Positions 17,513 to 26,495 are shown, numbered from the stretch's first letter. The stretch: DNA of 64,000 nucleotides from an uncultured Methylococcaceae bacterium (GCA_913056195.1 CAJXMF010000006.1:1-64000); one strand, 5' to 3'. Program-made: numbers and translations. Notes: generated from the sequence alone by a model not told the origin.

Positions 17513-18499
17513 TTAAGCTTCTATTTGAGCCAAACGATCAGCCAATAATTTTTCCAGCGATTCTATTGCTTTTGAAAAGCCTTCAATACCTTCTGATAAT
17601 TTATCAGATGCCATACGGTTTTCTTCGTGCATTTTATCGAAAGTAGCTTTATCAATTGACAGCTTTTCAATATCCATAGTAGCCGCTTTAGCTGGATCCA
17701 GTTTTCTTTCCAGCACGCCTTCAGTTGATTTCAACTCAGCTAATAATGCGGGTGCAATTGTCAATAAATCACAACCAGCCAATTCTGTAATTTCACCTAT
17801 ATTACGGAAGCTGGCCCCCATCACTTCGGTTTTATAACCGAATTTTTTATAATAGTTGTAAATCGTAGTCACTGAAACAACACCAGGATCTTCTGCAGCT
17901 GGATATGAATCACGGCCGGTGTCTTTCTTATACCAGTCTAAAATTCGACCCACAAATGGAGAAATCAGGGTAACACCCGCTTCAGCACAGGCAATAGCTT
18001 GATGCAAACCGAACAATAATGTCAGGTTACAATGAATGCCTTCTTTTTCCAGGACTTCGGCAGCTTTAATGCCCTCCCAGGTTGCCGCAACTTTAATTAG
18101 AACTCTGTCCTTTGAAATGCCGGCTTTTTCATACTGGGCGATGATATCACGACCTTTTTGGATCGAACCTTCTGTATCATATGACAATCTCGCATCAACT
18201 TCTGTTGAAACGCGACCTGGAATAATTTCAAGAATTTTTAAGCCAAAAGAAACAGCCAATTTTTCAAAGGCTAATAAAGCCACTTCTTCAACAGATGCAC
18301 TTGCACCCAATTCTTCTCTTGCCGATTTCAATGTATCATCAACAATACCTTGATATTGTGGCATTTGCGCGGCAGCCGTAATCAAAGACGGATTTGTCGT
18401 TGCATCACGCGGTTTAAATGTTTCTATTGCTTCAATATCACCTGTATCTGCAACAACTACAGTCATTTCACTCAGTTGTTCAAGTAAGTTCTTTGCCAT
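17513..18499 (-). CDS. tal: Transaldolase (type 1, TalB-like)
   Basis: Transfers dihydroxyacetone between sugar phosphates in the regeneration arm of the RuMP cycle. 328 aa. The family signatures are [14 protein letters not shown] near residue 35, [14 protein letters not shown], the Schiff-base Lys in [14 protein letters not shown] (about residue 135), and [20 protein letters not shown], then [13 protein letters not shown]. The C-terminus is helical and acidic ([16 protein letters not shown]). It lies between fba and the membrane-anchored KYL-repeat gene, all on the minus strand. Confidence 0.96.
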   Translation of the reverse strand: MAKNLLEQLSEMTVVVADTGDIEAIETFKPRDATTNPSLITAAAQMPQYQGIVDDTLKSAREELGASASVEEVALLAFEKLAVSFGLKILEIIPGRVSTEVDARLSYDTEGSIQKGRDIIAQYEKAGISKDRVLIKVAATWEGIKAAEVLEKEGIHCNLTLLFGLHQAIACAEAGVTLISPFVGRILDWYKKDTGRDSYPAAEDPGVVSVTTIYNYYKKFGYKTEVMGASFRNIGEITELAGCDLLTIAPALLAELKSTEGVLERKLDPAKAATMDIEKLSIDKATFDKMHEENRMASDKLSEGIEGFSKAIESLEKLLADRLAQIEA

Positions 18500-18749
18500 A
18501 ATATAAATACCTAATCTATTATTGTTAAAAATTCATGCCGTTACCGCATGGAACGGAAACTGAAATCTGTATACTTTGTGACCCGACTCAGTATGCTTTA
18601 AGACGTAAAACGAACCTTCCTTAAAGGATAACATTTGATTGATTACAAAAAGGAAAGCCGAATCTACGTGTGGGTTAAATCCGAAATCTGCGCTTGCCCT
18701 TTCATTGGCAAGTCAGGGACGTTCATAAAGAAAATCTTAGAATATAACA

Positions 18750-18777
18750 CCCCCAGGATAAGCTGCTCTCTGGGGGG
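18750..18777 (-). terminator. Hairpin after the 236-aa KYL-repeat gene, in a 306-bp gap
   Basis: CCCCCAG (18750-18756) and CTGGGGGG (18770-18777) form a GC-rich stem just downstream of the 236-aa gene on the minus strand. The following minus-strand bases are AT-rich but not a pure T-run. The 18500-18805 gap also holds a second small stem (CTTGCC/GGCAAG, 18693-18712). It holds no ORF and presumably contains the tal promoter. Confidence 0.5.
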
Positions 18778-18805
18778 ATATTATATTTATTTGTAACGAT
18801 TAAAC

Positions 18806-19516
18806 TTAGCCTTTCTTTTTTCGCAGGTATTTCTCAACACCCGTTACATTTTCTTCAGCTAACTTACGAGTACGAACGACTTGCTTTGCCAGATATTTTG
18901 CAACACCTGTTGTCGGTAAAGATTGTTGTTTTTTTTCTAAATATTTAGAAACACGGGTTTCTTTAGGTTGCTTTTTAGCTAAATATCGTTCAACACGTGT
19001 TACACCTTCTGCAGCTTCAGTACTCGCTCTAGGCGCTGCAGGCGCTGGTCTTGAAGCTCTGGCACGAGGCGCTGATGGCGTGCCTGCTTTTTTCCGATAA
19101 AAAAAGAAACCGATAACAGCCAATGCCACAACAGCAATCAGCATCGTTTGATCTGAACTTTCTTGTTTTGTTGCGACTGAACTTGTCGAACCAGATGAGG
19201 ACCCGGCAGAAGATGAAGTCGACCGTGTAGAAGCAGATGCTATTTTTTCGGCTTTATGTTTATAGTTTGTATCTTGATATACAACTTTAGGCTTAAAAGC
19301 CGCTGCGGGATAATTCGGGTCAGCTTCTGTTTGACCAGAAGAAAATGATGATGCTGTTGACTCAGAATGTTTATAACCCGAATCACTATATAAAACCTTA
19401 GGTTGAAAATCCGCTGCGGGATATTCATCTGATGTTGCCTGAGCCATTAAAGGACTCACTAACAACATAGCTGCTAATGTGCCTTTTGTAAGAAATAAGT
19501 TTTTCACCATATTCAC
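18806..19516 (-). CDS. Membrane-anchored KYL-repeat protein (unrecognised family)
   Basis: Not a family I recognise. The 236-aa product has a signal peptide (about residues 1-28, cut after MAQA), then two copies of a Tyr/Pro-rich unit (residues 32-50 and 69-87, pattern YPAA-F-PKV-Y-D--YKH) and a Ser/Thr-rich linker. One membrane span follows (about 124-140), flanked by YRKK, which places the C-terminus in the cytosol. The Ala/Pro/Arg-rich tail carries four motifs of the type [T]-[RG]-V-x-[KR]-Y-L-x-K, with tyrosines at 178, 192, 208 and 230. The same motif fills the 404-aa protein encoded 4 kb upstream. It lies between tkt and tal in the RuMP block. A tether for cytosolic enzymes at the membrane is my inference. 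Confidence 0.85.
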   Translation of the reverse strand: MNMVKNLFLTKGTLAAMLLVSPLMAQATSDEYPAADFQPKVLYSDSGYKHSESTASSFSSGQTEADPNYPAAAFKPKVVYQDTNYKHKAEKIASASTRSTSSSAGSSSGSTSSVATKQESSDQTMLIAVVALAVIGFFFYRKKAGTPSAPRARASRPAPAAPRASTEAAEGVTRVERYLAKKQPKETRVSKYLEKKQQSLPTTGVAKYLAKQVVRTRKLAEENVTGVEKYLRKKKG

Positions 19517-19609
19517 CTATATGTTGTTAACGAAAGACTACTAACACTCCAGGTGTTAATAGTCTCGCCGCTAATGGAATGCGTTAATACGTTTTGTATT
19601 TACTGTTAT

Positions 19610-21595
19610 TTATAAAACATCTTTTACATGTTTTACCACATTCTCAACGGTAAAGCCAAAATGTTCCATAACAACCGCACCTGGTGCAGATTCACCAAAG
19701 GTATCAATACCTACGACACCACCTTCTAAACCAACATACTTATACCAGTAATCGGTCACACCGGCTTCAACCGCAACACGTTTAACGCCTGGAATTAAAA
19801 TGCTATCTTTATAAGCTTGATCCTGACGATCGAAAACACTCGTTGATGGCATAGAAACAACACGCGCATTGACACCATCAGAAGCTAACGCTTCTTTTGC
19901 TTTAATAGCCAAATTGACTTCAGAGCCTGTTGCAATAATAATCACATCAGGTGAGCCATTCGCTTCAGAAATCACATAAGCTCCTTTACGAATAGCCGCA
20001 ATTTGCTCATCTGTTCTTTCAATAAAAGGAACACCCTGACGTGTCAATACCAAGCTGGTAGGACCGGTCATACGCTCTACCGCCATAACCCAGGAAACGG
20101 CTGTTTCAGTCGTATCCGCAGGGCGCCAGACATCCATATTTGGAATCAGACGCATTGCTGCTGTATTTTCGATCGGCTGATGTGTTGGACCATCCTCACC
20201 CTGACCAATGGAATCATGCGTCAATACGGCAATGGTACGGATTTTCATCAATGCCGCCATCCGTAATGCACTTTTCGCATAATCGGAGAACATATGGAAT
20301 GTTCCACCATAAGGCAGCACGCCGCCATGCAAAGCCATTCCATTCATAATGGCGAACATACCAAATTCACGCACCCCATAAGAGATGTAGTTACCAGGTT
20401 TTTTACCATCAACATGAGTGAAGCTATCACAGCTTGTCAGGTTAGAACCTGTCAAGTCAGCCGAGCCACCGATGAACTCAGGCAACGTCGGCGCTAATGC
20501 TGCAATGCATTTTTGTGAGGCTTGACGTGTCGCCAAGTTCTCTTTCTTAGCATTCATATCCGCAATCAGATTCGCTGCAGCTTGCTCCCAATCATTCGGA
20601 AGATCGCCCGCCATACGACGTTTGAATTCTGCCGCTAACTCAGGATACTCTTTTTCATAGGCCGCGAATTTTTCATTCCACTCACCTTCAACCTTAGCAC
20701 CTTTAGCCGTTGCATCCCAACCTTCATAAACATCTTCAGGAATTTCAAAAGGCTCGTAATCCCAGCCTAACTCTTTGCGGGTCAATGCAACTTCTTCTTC
20801 ACCTAAAGCTGCACCATGACAGTCATGGCTGCCGGATTTGTTAGGTGATCCAAATCCGATAATGGTTTTACAACAAATCAGCGATGGCTTATCGGTTACT
20901 TTTTTAGCTTCTTCGATAGCCGCGTTGATAGCTTCAGGGTCATGTCCATCGACAGACACAACATGCCAGTTATAGGCCTCGAAGCGCTTGACAGTATCAT
21001 CGGTATACCAGGCATCGATATGACCATCAATTGAAATATTATTATCATCCCAGAATGCAATCAGTTTTCCCAATCCCCAGGTTCCCGCCAAAGAACAAGC
21101 TTCATGCGAAATACCTTCCATCAAACAGCCATCGCCCATAAATACATAAGTGTGATGATCAACGATGTCATGCCCTGGTTTATTGAATTGATGCGCCATC
21201 AGCTTTTCAGCCATTGCAAAACCAACGCCATTTGCAATCCCTTGACCTAAAGGACCTGTAGTCGTTTCAATGCCAGGTGCATAACCATACTCAGGATGTC
21301 CTGCACATTGTGAGTGCAACTGACGGAATGATTTCAATTGATCCATCGGCAGGTCGTAGCCTGTCAAATGCAACAATGAATAAAGCAACATTGAGCCATG
21401 ACCGTTTGACAAAACAAACCGGTCACGATCGGCCCATTTTGGGTCTTTCGGATTATGTTTTAAGTGATCATTCCATAAAACTTCAGCAATATCAGCCATC
21501 CCCATAGGTGCGCCAGGGTGGCCTGATTTTGCTTTTTGGACTGCATCCATGGCTAAAGCACGGATTGCATTTGCTAATTTACGACGCGAAGCCAT
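19610..21595 (-). CDS. tkt: Transketolase
   Basis: ThDP-dependent enzyme moving two-carbon units between sugar phosphates, which regenerates ribulose 5-phosphate. 661 aa, the usual size. Motifs are [20 protein letters not shown] at the N-terminus, [17 protein letters not shown], the ThDP-binding [18 protein letters not shown] and the second-domain [19 protein letters not shown]. The C-terminal region has [17 protein letters not shown] and [11 protein letters not shown]. It follows phi by 116 bp on the minus strand. A classical transketolase is the simplest call; a dihydroxyacetone synthase would be longer. Confidence 0.97.
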   Translation of the reverse strand: MASRRKLANAIRALAMDAVQKAKSGHPGAPMGMADIAEVLWNDHLKHNPKDPKWADRDRFVLSNGHGSMLLYSLLHLTGYDLPMDQLKSFRQLHSQCAGHPEYGYAPGIETTTGPLGQGIANGVGFAMAEKLMAHQFNKPGHDIVDHHTYVFMGDGCLMEGISHEACSLAGTWGLGKLIAFWDDNNISIDGHIDAWYTDDTVKRFEAYNWHVVSVDGHDPEAINAAIEEAKKVTDKPSLICCKTIIGFGSPNKSGSHDCHGAALGEEEVALTRKELGWDYEPFEIPEDVYEGWDATAKGAKVEGEWNEKFAAYEKEYPELAAEFKRRMAGDLPNDWEQAAANLIADMNAKKENLATRQASQKCIAALAPTLPEFIGGSADLTGSNLTSCDSFTHVDGKKPGNYISYGVREFGMFAIMNGMALHGGVLPYGGTFHMFSDYAKSALRMAALMKIRTIAVLTHDSIGQGEDGPTHQPIENTAAMRLIPNMDVWRPADTTETAVSWVMAVERMTGPTSLVLTRQGVPFIERTDEQIAAIRKGAYVISEANGSPDVIIIATGSEVNLAIKAKEALASDGVNARVVSMPSTSVFDRQDQAYKDSILIPGVKRVAVEAGVTDYWYKYVGLEGGVVGIDTFGESAPGAVVMEHFGFTVENVVKHVKDVL

Positions 21596-21677
21596 ACGGT
21601 TCTACTCCTATATATTTTTTTGCAAACAGCATTGCTGTTTGTTTTTTTAAATTTGATGAATCAAGCACAGGAGGCCA

Positions 21678-21699
21678 CCGATGCATTTTCAAGCATCGG
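21678..21699 (-). other. Stem-loop between phi and tkt
   Basis: CCGATGC and GCATCGG form a 7-bp stem with an 8-nt loop, just after the phi stop on the minus strand. There is no immediate T-run. It may stabilise or partly terminate the hps-phi message before tkt. Confidence 0.4.
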
Positions 21700-21711
21700 C
21701 AGCCATACCAA

Positions 21712-22257
21712 TCATTCCATGTTAGCGTGTCTTTCTCTCATTTTTTCTTCAGGAATGCCTTTCTCGTGTATCAAATGTGAAACGATTGCTTCAAGAAAAC
21801 ACAAGGTCGATAATTCAAAAACAGTCCCCATTGGCATACCTTTAACTTTTTTATAAAGCTCCTGTTTACCAATCTGGAATACGCCATCCGCCAAATCACC
21901 AATAGTTGATTCCTTTCTGGATGAGATGAGTACCACTTTAGCGCCAACATCTTTGGCTTTTTTAGTGAAAGCGACTAATTGTTCAGTTTCACCTGAACCC
22001 GAAATAACAATCAACAGATCACCCGCCTGAATACTCGGTGTTACGATTTCGCCAACCATATAGACAGTGTACCCGCTATGCATTAAACGCATACCTAAAA
22101 AATTTCCGACTAATTTTGAACGGCCGGCACCTGAAATAAAAATATGATTAGCATTGTCAAACATTTCAACCAGCTTGTCAGCATAGGTTCCATCCGTTGC
22201 TTCAAGGATTTCTGAAATTTTATCAATGACTAAACGTTGATGTTTATGTTGATCCAT
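21712..22257 (-). CDS. hxlB: 6-phospho-3-hexuloisomerase
   Basis: Isomerises hexulose 6-phosphate to fructose 6-phosphate, the second step of RuMP fixation. 181 aa with a single SIS domain: HIFISGAGRSKLVGNFLGMR for sugar-phosphate binding, LLIVISGSGETEQLVAF, and VVLISSRKESTIGDLAD. The C-terminal ERHANME is the usual family end. The start lies three bases after the hps stop, and its GGAG ribosome-binding site is inside the end of hps, so the pair is an operon with coupled translation. Confidence 0.96.
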   Translation of the reverse strand: MDQHKHQRLVIDKISEILEATDGTYADKLVEMFDNANHIFISGAGRSKLVGNFLGMRLMHSGYTVYMVGEIVTPSIQAGDLLIVISGSGETEQLVAFTKKAKDVGAKVVLISSRKESTIGDLADGVFQIGKQELYKKVKGMPMGTVFELSTLCFLEAIVSHLIHEKGIPEEKMRERHANME

Positions 22258-22260
22258 TGT

Positions 22261-22908
22261 TTAAACTCCAGCTGCGTCAACCAATTCACGAATTTCACGC
22301 GCAGACTCAGCAGGAGAAGGCGCACCATAAATAGCCGCACCGACAACGATAATATCAGCGCCTGCTTCAACAACTTGTTGAACAGTGGCTTGCTTGATAC
22401 CGCCCGCAACTGAAATACGAACATCCAGACCTAAGTTGGCGATAGTTTGTAAATCACCAAATGGTGTTTGGCCGGCTGCCTGTGCATCCAATCCAGTATG
22501 AACACCGACAATCTGTGCTCCTGCCGCCGCGCCTTCTCGTGCACATTCTGCGATATCAGGTACATTGATCAAGTCAATTTGAACTTCTGCGTTGTGCGCT
22601 TTCGCCGCTTTGATAACACCGCTGATAGTCGCCATACCAGAAACGCCCAGCACTGTACAAATATCCGCACCTGCTGCATAGAAAGGGGTTGCTTCGTATT
22701 CACCTGCATCCATTGTTTTTAAGTCAACCAATAACAGATGCTCTGGAAAACGTGCTCTTAATTCTTCAACCAGCTTGATGCCATTGTATTTAATGCAAGG
22801 CGTACCAATTTCGAATATGTCGACATAAGGTGCAACCTGTTCAGCCAAAGCGACTGTTGCATCAAAATCCAGTGAATCTAAAGCCATTTGAATTAATGGT
22901 GTTGCCAT
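22261..22908 (-). CDS. hxlA: 3-hexulose-6-phosphate synthase, copy 1
   Basis: Condenses formaldehyde with ribulose 5-phosphate, the fixing step of the RuMP cycle. 215 aa, orotidine decarboxylase-like barrel: MALDSLDFDATVALAEQVAP, EIGTPCIKYNGI, the catalytic DLKTMDAGEYEA (D-x-K-x-x-D), and GGIKQATVQQVVEAGADIIV at the phosphate site. It is followed at once by phi. The gene and its ribosome-binding site are identical by eye to copy 2 at 24693-25339, except at the extreme 3' end, where this copy ends DAAGV. Confidence 0.97.
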   Translation of the reverse strand: MATPLIQMALDSLDFDATVALAEQVAPYVDIFEIGTPCIKYNGIKLVEELRARFPEHLLLVDLKTMDAGEYEATPFYAAGADICTVLGVSGMATISGVIKAAKAHNAEVQIDLINVPDIAECAREGAAAGAQIVGVHTGLDAQAAGQTPFGDLQTIANLGLDVRISVAGGIKQATVQQVVEAGADIIVVGAAIYGAPSPAESAREIRELVDAAGV

Positions 22909-22923
22909 ATTATATGCTCCGTT
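22277..22923 (-). repeat. Direct repeat, copy 1 of 647 bp (hps)
   Basis: Compared base by base, 22277-22923 appears identical to 24693-25339 (constant offset 2416), covering nearly all of hps and its GGAG leader. The flanks differ: upstream promoters and the last few codons are unrelated or diverged. This fits recent duplication or ongoing gene conversion. Confidence 0.9.
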
Positions 22924-22962
22924 AAATTATAATTTTTTGTTTCAGAATTATTCCGATGGGGA

Positions 22963-22992
22963 ACTTTAAAACAGAAAAGGGGAAAATGTCAA
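22963..22992 (-). promoter_or_regulatory. Candidate sigma-70 promoter of hps copy 1
   Basis: On the minus strand TTGACA (22992-22987) is followed after 18 bp by TAAAGT (22968-22963), about 55 bp before the hps start. The -35 match is perfect and the -10 is weaker. It would drive hps1-phi and perhaps tkt. Confidence 0.5.
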
Positions 22993-23118
22993 TTTTATCA
23001 AACTAATGTTTTAGTTAATGAAATGACTAATTTTGAAGGTCTTTTTGCTTTTTTGTCGCATTTTAATGTCGTTTTTTAGACGCACTCCGTTCTCATAATC
23101 TTGTCTTCTAGTTGTTAT

Positions 23119-23152
23119 GTGTTTTGCAACTTCATTCCCTGTTGCAAAACAC
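23119..23152 (-). terminator. Strong hairpin after the 404-aa KYL-repeat gene
   Basis: GTGTTTTGCAAC and its exact complement form a 12-bp stem with a 10-nt loop, 66 bp beyond the stop codon of the 404-aa gene. No T-run follows, so it may be a 3'-end stabiliser rather than an intrinsic terminator. Confidence 0.55.
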
Positions 23153-23217
23153 CAACACTTTATCATTTTGCAGTTCTCTCCAGACTACAAACACTACCTT
23201 TTTAAAAAATATGAAAT

Positions 23218-24432
23218 TTAAGCCGCCTTCTTTTTATTTAAATATTTTTCTACACCCGTCAGATTCTCGTATTTTTTAACAGCATCTTCCGCAACCTTTT
23301 TCGCTAAATACGCCTCAACCCTCGAAGTCCTGTGTGACTCTTGAGGTGCATTTTCAGCTTTTTTAGCCAGATATTGTTCGACCTTAGTGCGGCTATTCAC
23401 ATTATCATTTTCAACATCGGCATTTTCAGAGGCTACTTCCTCTTCCTGTGAAACGCTTTTATCTTTTCTGACCTGGTTTTTCAAGATAGACAGCTTTAAC
23501 AGATACTTTGAAACACGGCTTAATTTTGAGCGTTGTACGCCCAGCGTTTCTTTCCTGACCAAATACTTATCAACGCCTGTATTGTGCTCTTCAGCCGGTT
23601 TTGATAACGACCGCATCACAACATACTTTTCCACGCGCGTCAGCAGTGGCTTAGGCGAACTTGCTTTCTTCAACAGATATTTATCAACGCCTGTTCTACT
23701 CTCAGTGCCCGATAGTGTTCTTTTTTTCGCTATATATTTAGTAACACCTGTCGCAACATGTTTTTGCTCAGACTCGGCCCGCGCTAAATATTTCGCAACA
23801 CCGGTTGCCAGTGGATCAAACACGGGCTCATCCTGTGGAACCTCTTCAATTTTTTTAGGCTGCTTTGCTGCTTCAGCCTCTGCGAGCCTGTATTTTTCTG
23901 CTAAAGCCTCTGCAGCCTGTTTTTTTATGGCGATTTCTTTCTGCCACAATACATAACCGACGCGTGTTGTTGGAATTTTTGCCTTGGCCTCTTTATCCTT
24001 TTTACGCACATATAATGCCACGCCTGTCGGAATATTTTTTGGCTTCAAACTTTGTTTAACAACGTATTGCTCAACTCGGCTTATCCCTGGCTTTTCCTTT
24101 TTTAAAACGCCCTGCTTAATAATGTATTTAGAAACACGTGTTGTCGCGGGCTTATCCGACAAAATACGCTTTGCAACATATTTTGCCACCCCCGTTGCAG
24201 GGTCATGGGGATGCTTTTTTAAATATTTTTCGACTCGGGTCACTGCAGATTTGCTTTCAAGGTACTTTTCTACACCCGTTCTAGACGATACTTCTTCTAC
24301 TGCTTCAGATTCTTGTCCACCTACCGCATTGTCATCAAAAGATAATTTTGGCAACACCCCAATCAAGCCTTTTATAAAACTATTTTTTTTCACCTGTAAC
24401 TCCTTTGCCTTTTTCACATTCTCGAACACCAC
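23218..24432 (-). CDS. Cytosolic KYL-repeat protein, about 16 motif copies (unrecognised family)
   Basis: Not a family I recognise. The 404-aa protein has no signal peptide or membrane span. A short N-terminal segment (1-50) is followed by about 16 copies of a motif close to [TS]-[GRK]-V-x-[KQ]-Y-[LVI]-x-[KR]. Tyrosines lie at 57, 70, 85, 103, 123, 141, 160 (degenerate), 215, 233, 252, 270, 290, 310, 354, 375 and 397, mostly 18-20 residues apart. Linkers are rich in Lys, Glu, Ser and Pro. A helical Ala/Glu/Lys stretch (about 165-200) and an acidic insert (about 325-348) break the series. The gene starts at GTG with a poor ribosome-binding site; no in-frame ATG is near. It lies between two hps copies. 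A multivalent scaffold role is my inference. Confidence 0.85.
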   Translation of the reverse strand: MVFENVKKAKELQVKKNSFIKGLIGVLPKLSFDDNAVGGQESEAVEEVSSRTGVEKYLESKSAVTRVEKYLKKHPHDPATGVAKYVAKRILSDKPATTRVSKYIIKQGVLKKEKPGISRVEQYVVKQSLKPKNIPTGVALYVRKKDKEAKAKIPTTRVGYVLWQKEIAIKKQAAEALAEKYRLAEAEAAKQPKKIEEVPQDEPVFDPLATGVAKYLARAESEQKHVATGVTKYIAKKRTLSGTESRTGVDKYLLKKASSPKPLLTRVEKYVVMRSLSKPAEEHNTGVDKYLVRKETLGVQRSKLSRVSKYLLKLSILKNQVRKDKSVSQEEEVASENADVENDNVNSRTKVEQYLAKKAENAPQESHRTSRVEAYLAKKVAEDAVKKYENLTGVEKYLNKKKAA

Positions 24433-24578
24433 TAAATCAATACATTACCCATACGCTGTATCAATTTCAGCCAACCTCGTCGACCCGACTATGTTAGAAC
24501 AATTGTGACAGATGTTGCACTCAGACAGCCAGAATTAACACTTGTCACAATTATTCTCTGAAAAAACCCACCTCAGAA

Positions 24579-24606
24579 AAAAGGGCGAAATAAATTTCGC
24601 CCTTTT
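24579..24606 (-). terminator. Intrinsic terminator after hps copy 2
   Basis: AAAAGGGCGAAA and TTTCGCCCTTTT form a perfect 12-bp stem with a 4-nt loop, followed on the minus strand by further Ts. It separates hps copy 2 from the 404-aa gene, so the latter probably has its own promoter in 24433-24578. Confidence 0.85.
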
Positions 24607-24676
24607 CATCCCGCTAGCCTATAGTCTGTGTACCACACAGACTTAAACCATTTATATCAATACGAATATGCAACAA

Positions 24677-25324
24677 TTATACGGCCGCTGCATCAACCAA
24701 TTCACGAATTTCACGCGCAGACTCAGCAGGAGAAGGCGCACCATAAATAGCCGCACCGACAACGATAATATCAGCGCCTGCTTCAACAACTTGTTGAACA
24801 GTGGCTTGCTTGATACCGCCCGCAACTGAAATACGAACATCCAGACCTAAGTTGGCGATAGTTTGTAAATCACCAAATGGTGTTTGGCCGGCTGCCTGTG
24901 CATCCAATCCAGTATGAACACCGACAATCTGTGCTCCTGCCGCCGCGCCTTCTCGTGCACATTCTGCGATATCAGGTACATTGATCAAGTCAATTTGAAC
25001 TTCTGCGTTGTGCGCTTTCGCCGCTTTGATAACACCGCTGATAGTCGCCATACCAGAAACGCCCAGCACTGTACAAATATCCGCACCTGCTGCATAGAAA
25101 GGGGTTGCTTCGTATTCACCTGCATCCATTGTTTTTAAGTCAACCAATAACAGATGCTCTGGAAAACGTGCTCTTAATTCTTCAACCAGCTTGATGCCAT
25201 TGTATTTAATGCAAGGCGTACCAATTTCGAATATGTCGACATAAGGTGCAACCTGTTCAGCCAAAGCGACTGTTGCATCAAAATCCAGTGAATCTAAAGC
25301 CATTTGAATTAATGGTGTTGCCAT
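24677..25324 (-). CDS. hxlA: 3-hexulose-6-phosphate synthase, copy 2
   Basis: Same enzyme as copy 1: 215 aa with the catalytic DLKTMDAGEYEA and GGIKQATV phosphate site. It differs in protein only near the end (DAAAV against DAAGV). No phosphohexuloisomerase follows; a strong terminator comes first, so this is a monocistronic extra copy with its own TTGACA promoter. A second copy may raise formaldehyde-fixing capacity. It is not truncated and shows no sign of decay. Confidence 0.96.
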   Translation of the reverse strand: MATPLIQMALDSLDFDATVALAEQVAPYVDIFEIGTPCIKYNGIKLVEELRARFPEHLLLVDLKTMDAGEYEATPFYAAGADICTVLGVSGMATISGVIKAAKAHNAEVQIDLINVPDIAECAREGAAAGAQIVGVHTGLDAQAAGQTPFGDLQTIANLGLDVRISVAGGIKQATVQQVVEAGADIIVVGAAIYGAPSPAESAREIRELVDAAAV

Positions 25325-25339
25325 ATTATATGCTCCGTT
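24693..25339 (-). repeat. Direct repeat, copy 2 of 647 bp (hps)
   Basis: Partner of 22277-22923. Identity by eye ends at the 5' side just upstream of the GGAG leader and at the 3' side a few codons before the stop. Confidence 0.9.
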
Positions 25340-25381
25340 TGTTACAGTTATTATTTAGACATCATACTTAACTAGCTGCAA

Positions 25382-25411
25382 ACTCTAAATCAGTTCATAG
25401 CTCAATGTCAA
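25382..25411 (-). promoter_or_regulatory. Candidate sigma-70 promoter of hps copy 2, in a 346-bp gap
   Basis: On the minus strand TTGACA (25411-25406) is followed after 18 bp by TAGAGT (25387-25382), about 58 bp before the start. Spacing and distance match the promoter proposed for copy 1, although the surrounding sequence differs. The rest of the 25325-25670 gap shows no gene I can support. Confidence 0.45.
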
Positions 25412-25670
25412 TTTACAAGCCTGATTTTTTACCAGATTTGTCGTCTCAGCCTGCATTGTACAGTCCAAAGACTTGTTAAATATGGAGTTTTTGTAAATAT
25501 CATGAACTGAATAAAAAAACCCATGTTGTTAATTTTAAGGCCTGGTTTTGAATTCATCATATCAAGCTGCTCTATTTTCTCATACTTTTCAACTATGAGT
25601 GATGGTACCATTCAACAAACGCCCAAAAATTAAGCTAAAACTATCATATTTTCTAATCACCGAAAACCCT

Positions 25671-26495
25671 ATGACTCCTTTTTCCGACATTAAAGGTCTG
25701 ATTATTGATATGGACGGGGTACTGTGGCATGGCTCACAGCCTCTTCCAGGTCTTAACGACTTTTTTAATACCTTACGCCAACAAGCCATGCCTTTTGTTC
25801 TGGCGACCAATAACGCCAGTCTTACGGCGGCTCAATATATTGCAAAGCTGGCGTCCTTCAACATCACAGTCACAGAACAAGAGATTCTGACCTCTGGCAT
25901 TGCCACAGCCTGCTATCTGGCCGAACACCACCCACCCGAATTGACACCTGTTTATGCTATCGGTGAAAGCGGCCTGTTAGAGCCTTTAGTTGAGCAAGGA
26001 TTTGTGCTGACCGGCCTGGACGATATTCGCTCTGAAGTCAATAACACCGGGCCAGACATTGTCGTGTCCGGGCTCGATAGAACATTGACCTGGCAAAAAC
26101 TCTCCACAGCGACCCTCAATATCCGTGCCGGCGCACATTTCTATGGCACCAATGGCGATACATCCTTACCCACTGAAAAAGGCATTACCATTGGTAATGG
26201 TTCCATTTTGCAAGCCTTGGAGGCTGCCAGCGGCCAAAAACCCACGATTATTGGCAAACCCGAACCTGTCATGTACCAACAGGCCATGAAAGTACTGGGC
26301 ACCAGTCCGGAACAAACCCTGGCCATTGGCGACCGCCTGGACACCGACATTCTAGGTGCCGTCAATGCCGGAGTTCGCAGCATTCTGGTTTTATCCGGCA
26401 TTTCCAGCGAAAAAGATTTACAATCTATCAGCTATTCACCCACGCTCATCATGCAAGATATTCGTGACATAACGTTAGCCCTTAAAAACCTGTAA
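25671..26495 (+). CDS. HAD-superfamily IIA phosphatase (NagD / phosphoglycolate phosphatase-like)
   Basis: Cytosolic Mg-dependent phosphatase of 274 aa from the ATG at 25671; the upstream in-frame codons do not fit the family. The catalytic motif is GLIIDMDGVLWHG (nucleophile and acid Asp), followed by the NagD-type FVLATNNASLTAAQY, GKPEPVMYQQAMKVLG (Lys) and AIGDRLDTDILGAVNAGV for metal binding. Substrates in this family include nucleotides, phosphoglycolate and 4-nitrophenyl phosphate, and the sequence does not decide which. It lies 16 bp before dhaK on the same strand, hinting at a role with triose or C1-derived sugar phosphates. Confidence 0.88.
   Translation: MTPFSDIKGLIIDMDGVLWHGSQPLPGLNDFFNTLRQQAMPFVLATNNASLTAAQYIAKLASFNITVTEQEILTSGIATACYLAEHHPPELTPVYAIGESGLLEPLVEQGFVLTGLDDIRSEVNNTGPDIVVSGLDRTLTWQKLSTATLNIRAGAHFYGTNGDTSLPTEKGITIGNGSILQALEAASGQKPTIIGKPEPVMYQQAMKVLGTSPEQTLAIGDRLDTDILGAVNAGVRSILVLSGISSEKDLQSISYSPTLIMQDIRDITLALKNL

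Noticed and set aside
22277-25339. The duplicated hps as a possible assembly artefact
   Set aside because: Flanking sequence, promoters and 3' ends differ between the copies, so I treat both as real, pending long reads.
25429-25611. A 60-codon minus-strand frame upstream of the second hps
   Set aside because: It lies across the proposed hps promoter and the start region of the HAD gene, and its composition is not protein-like.
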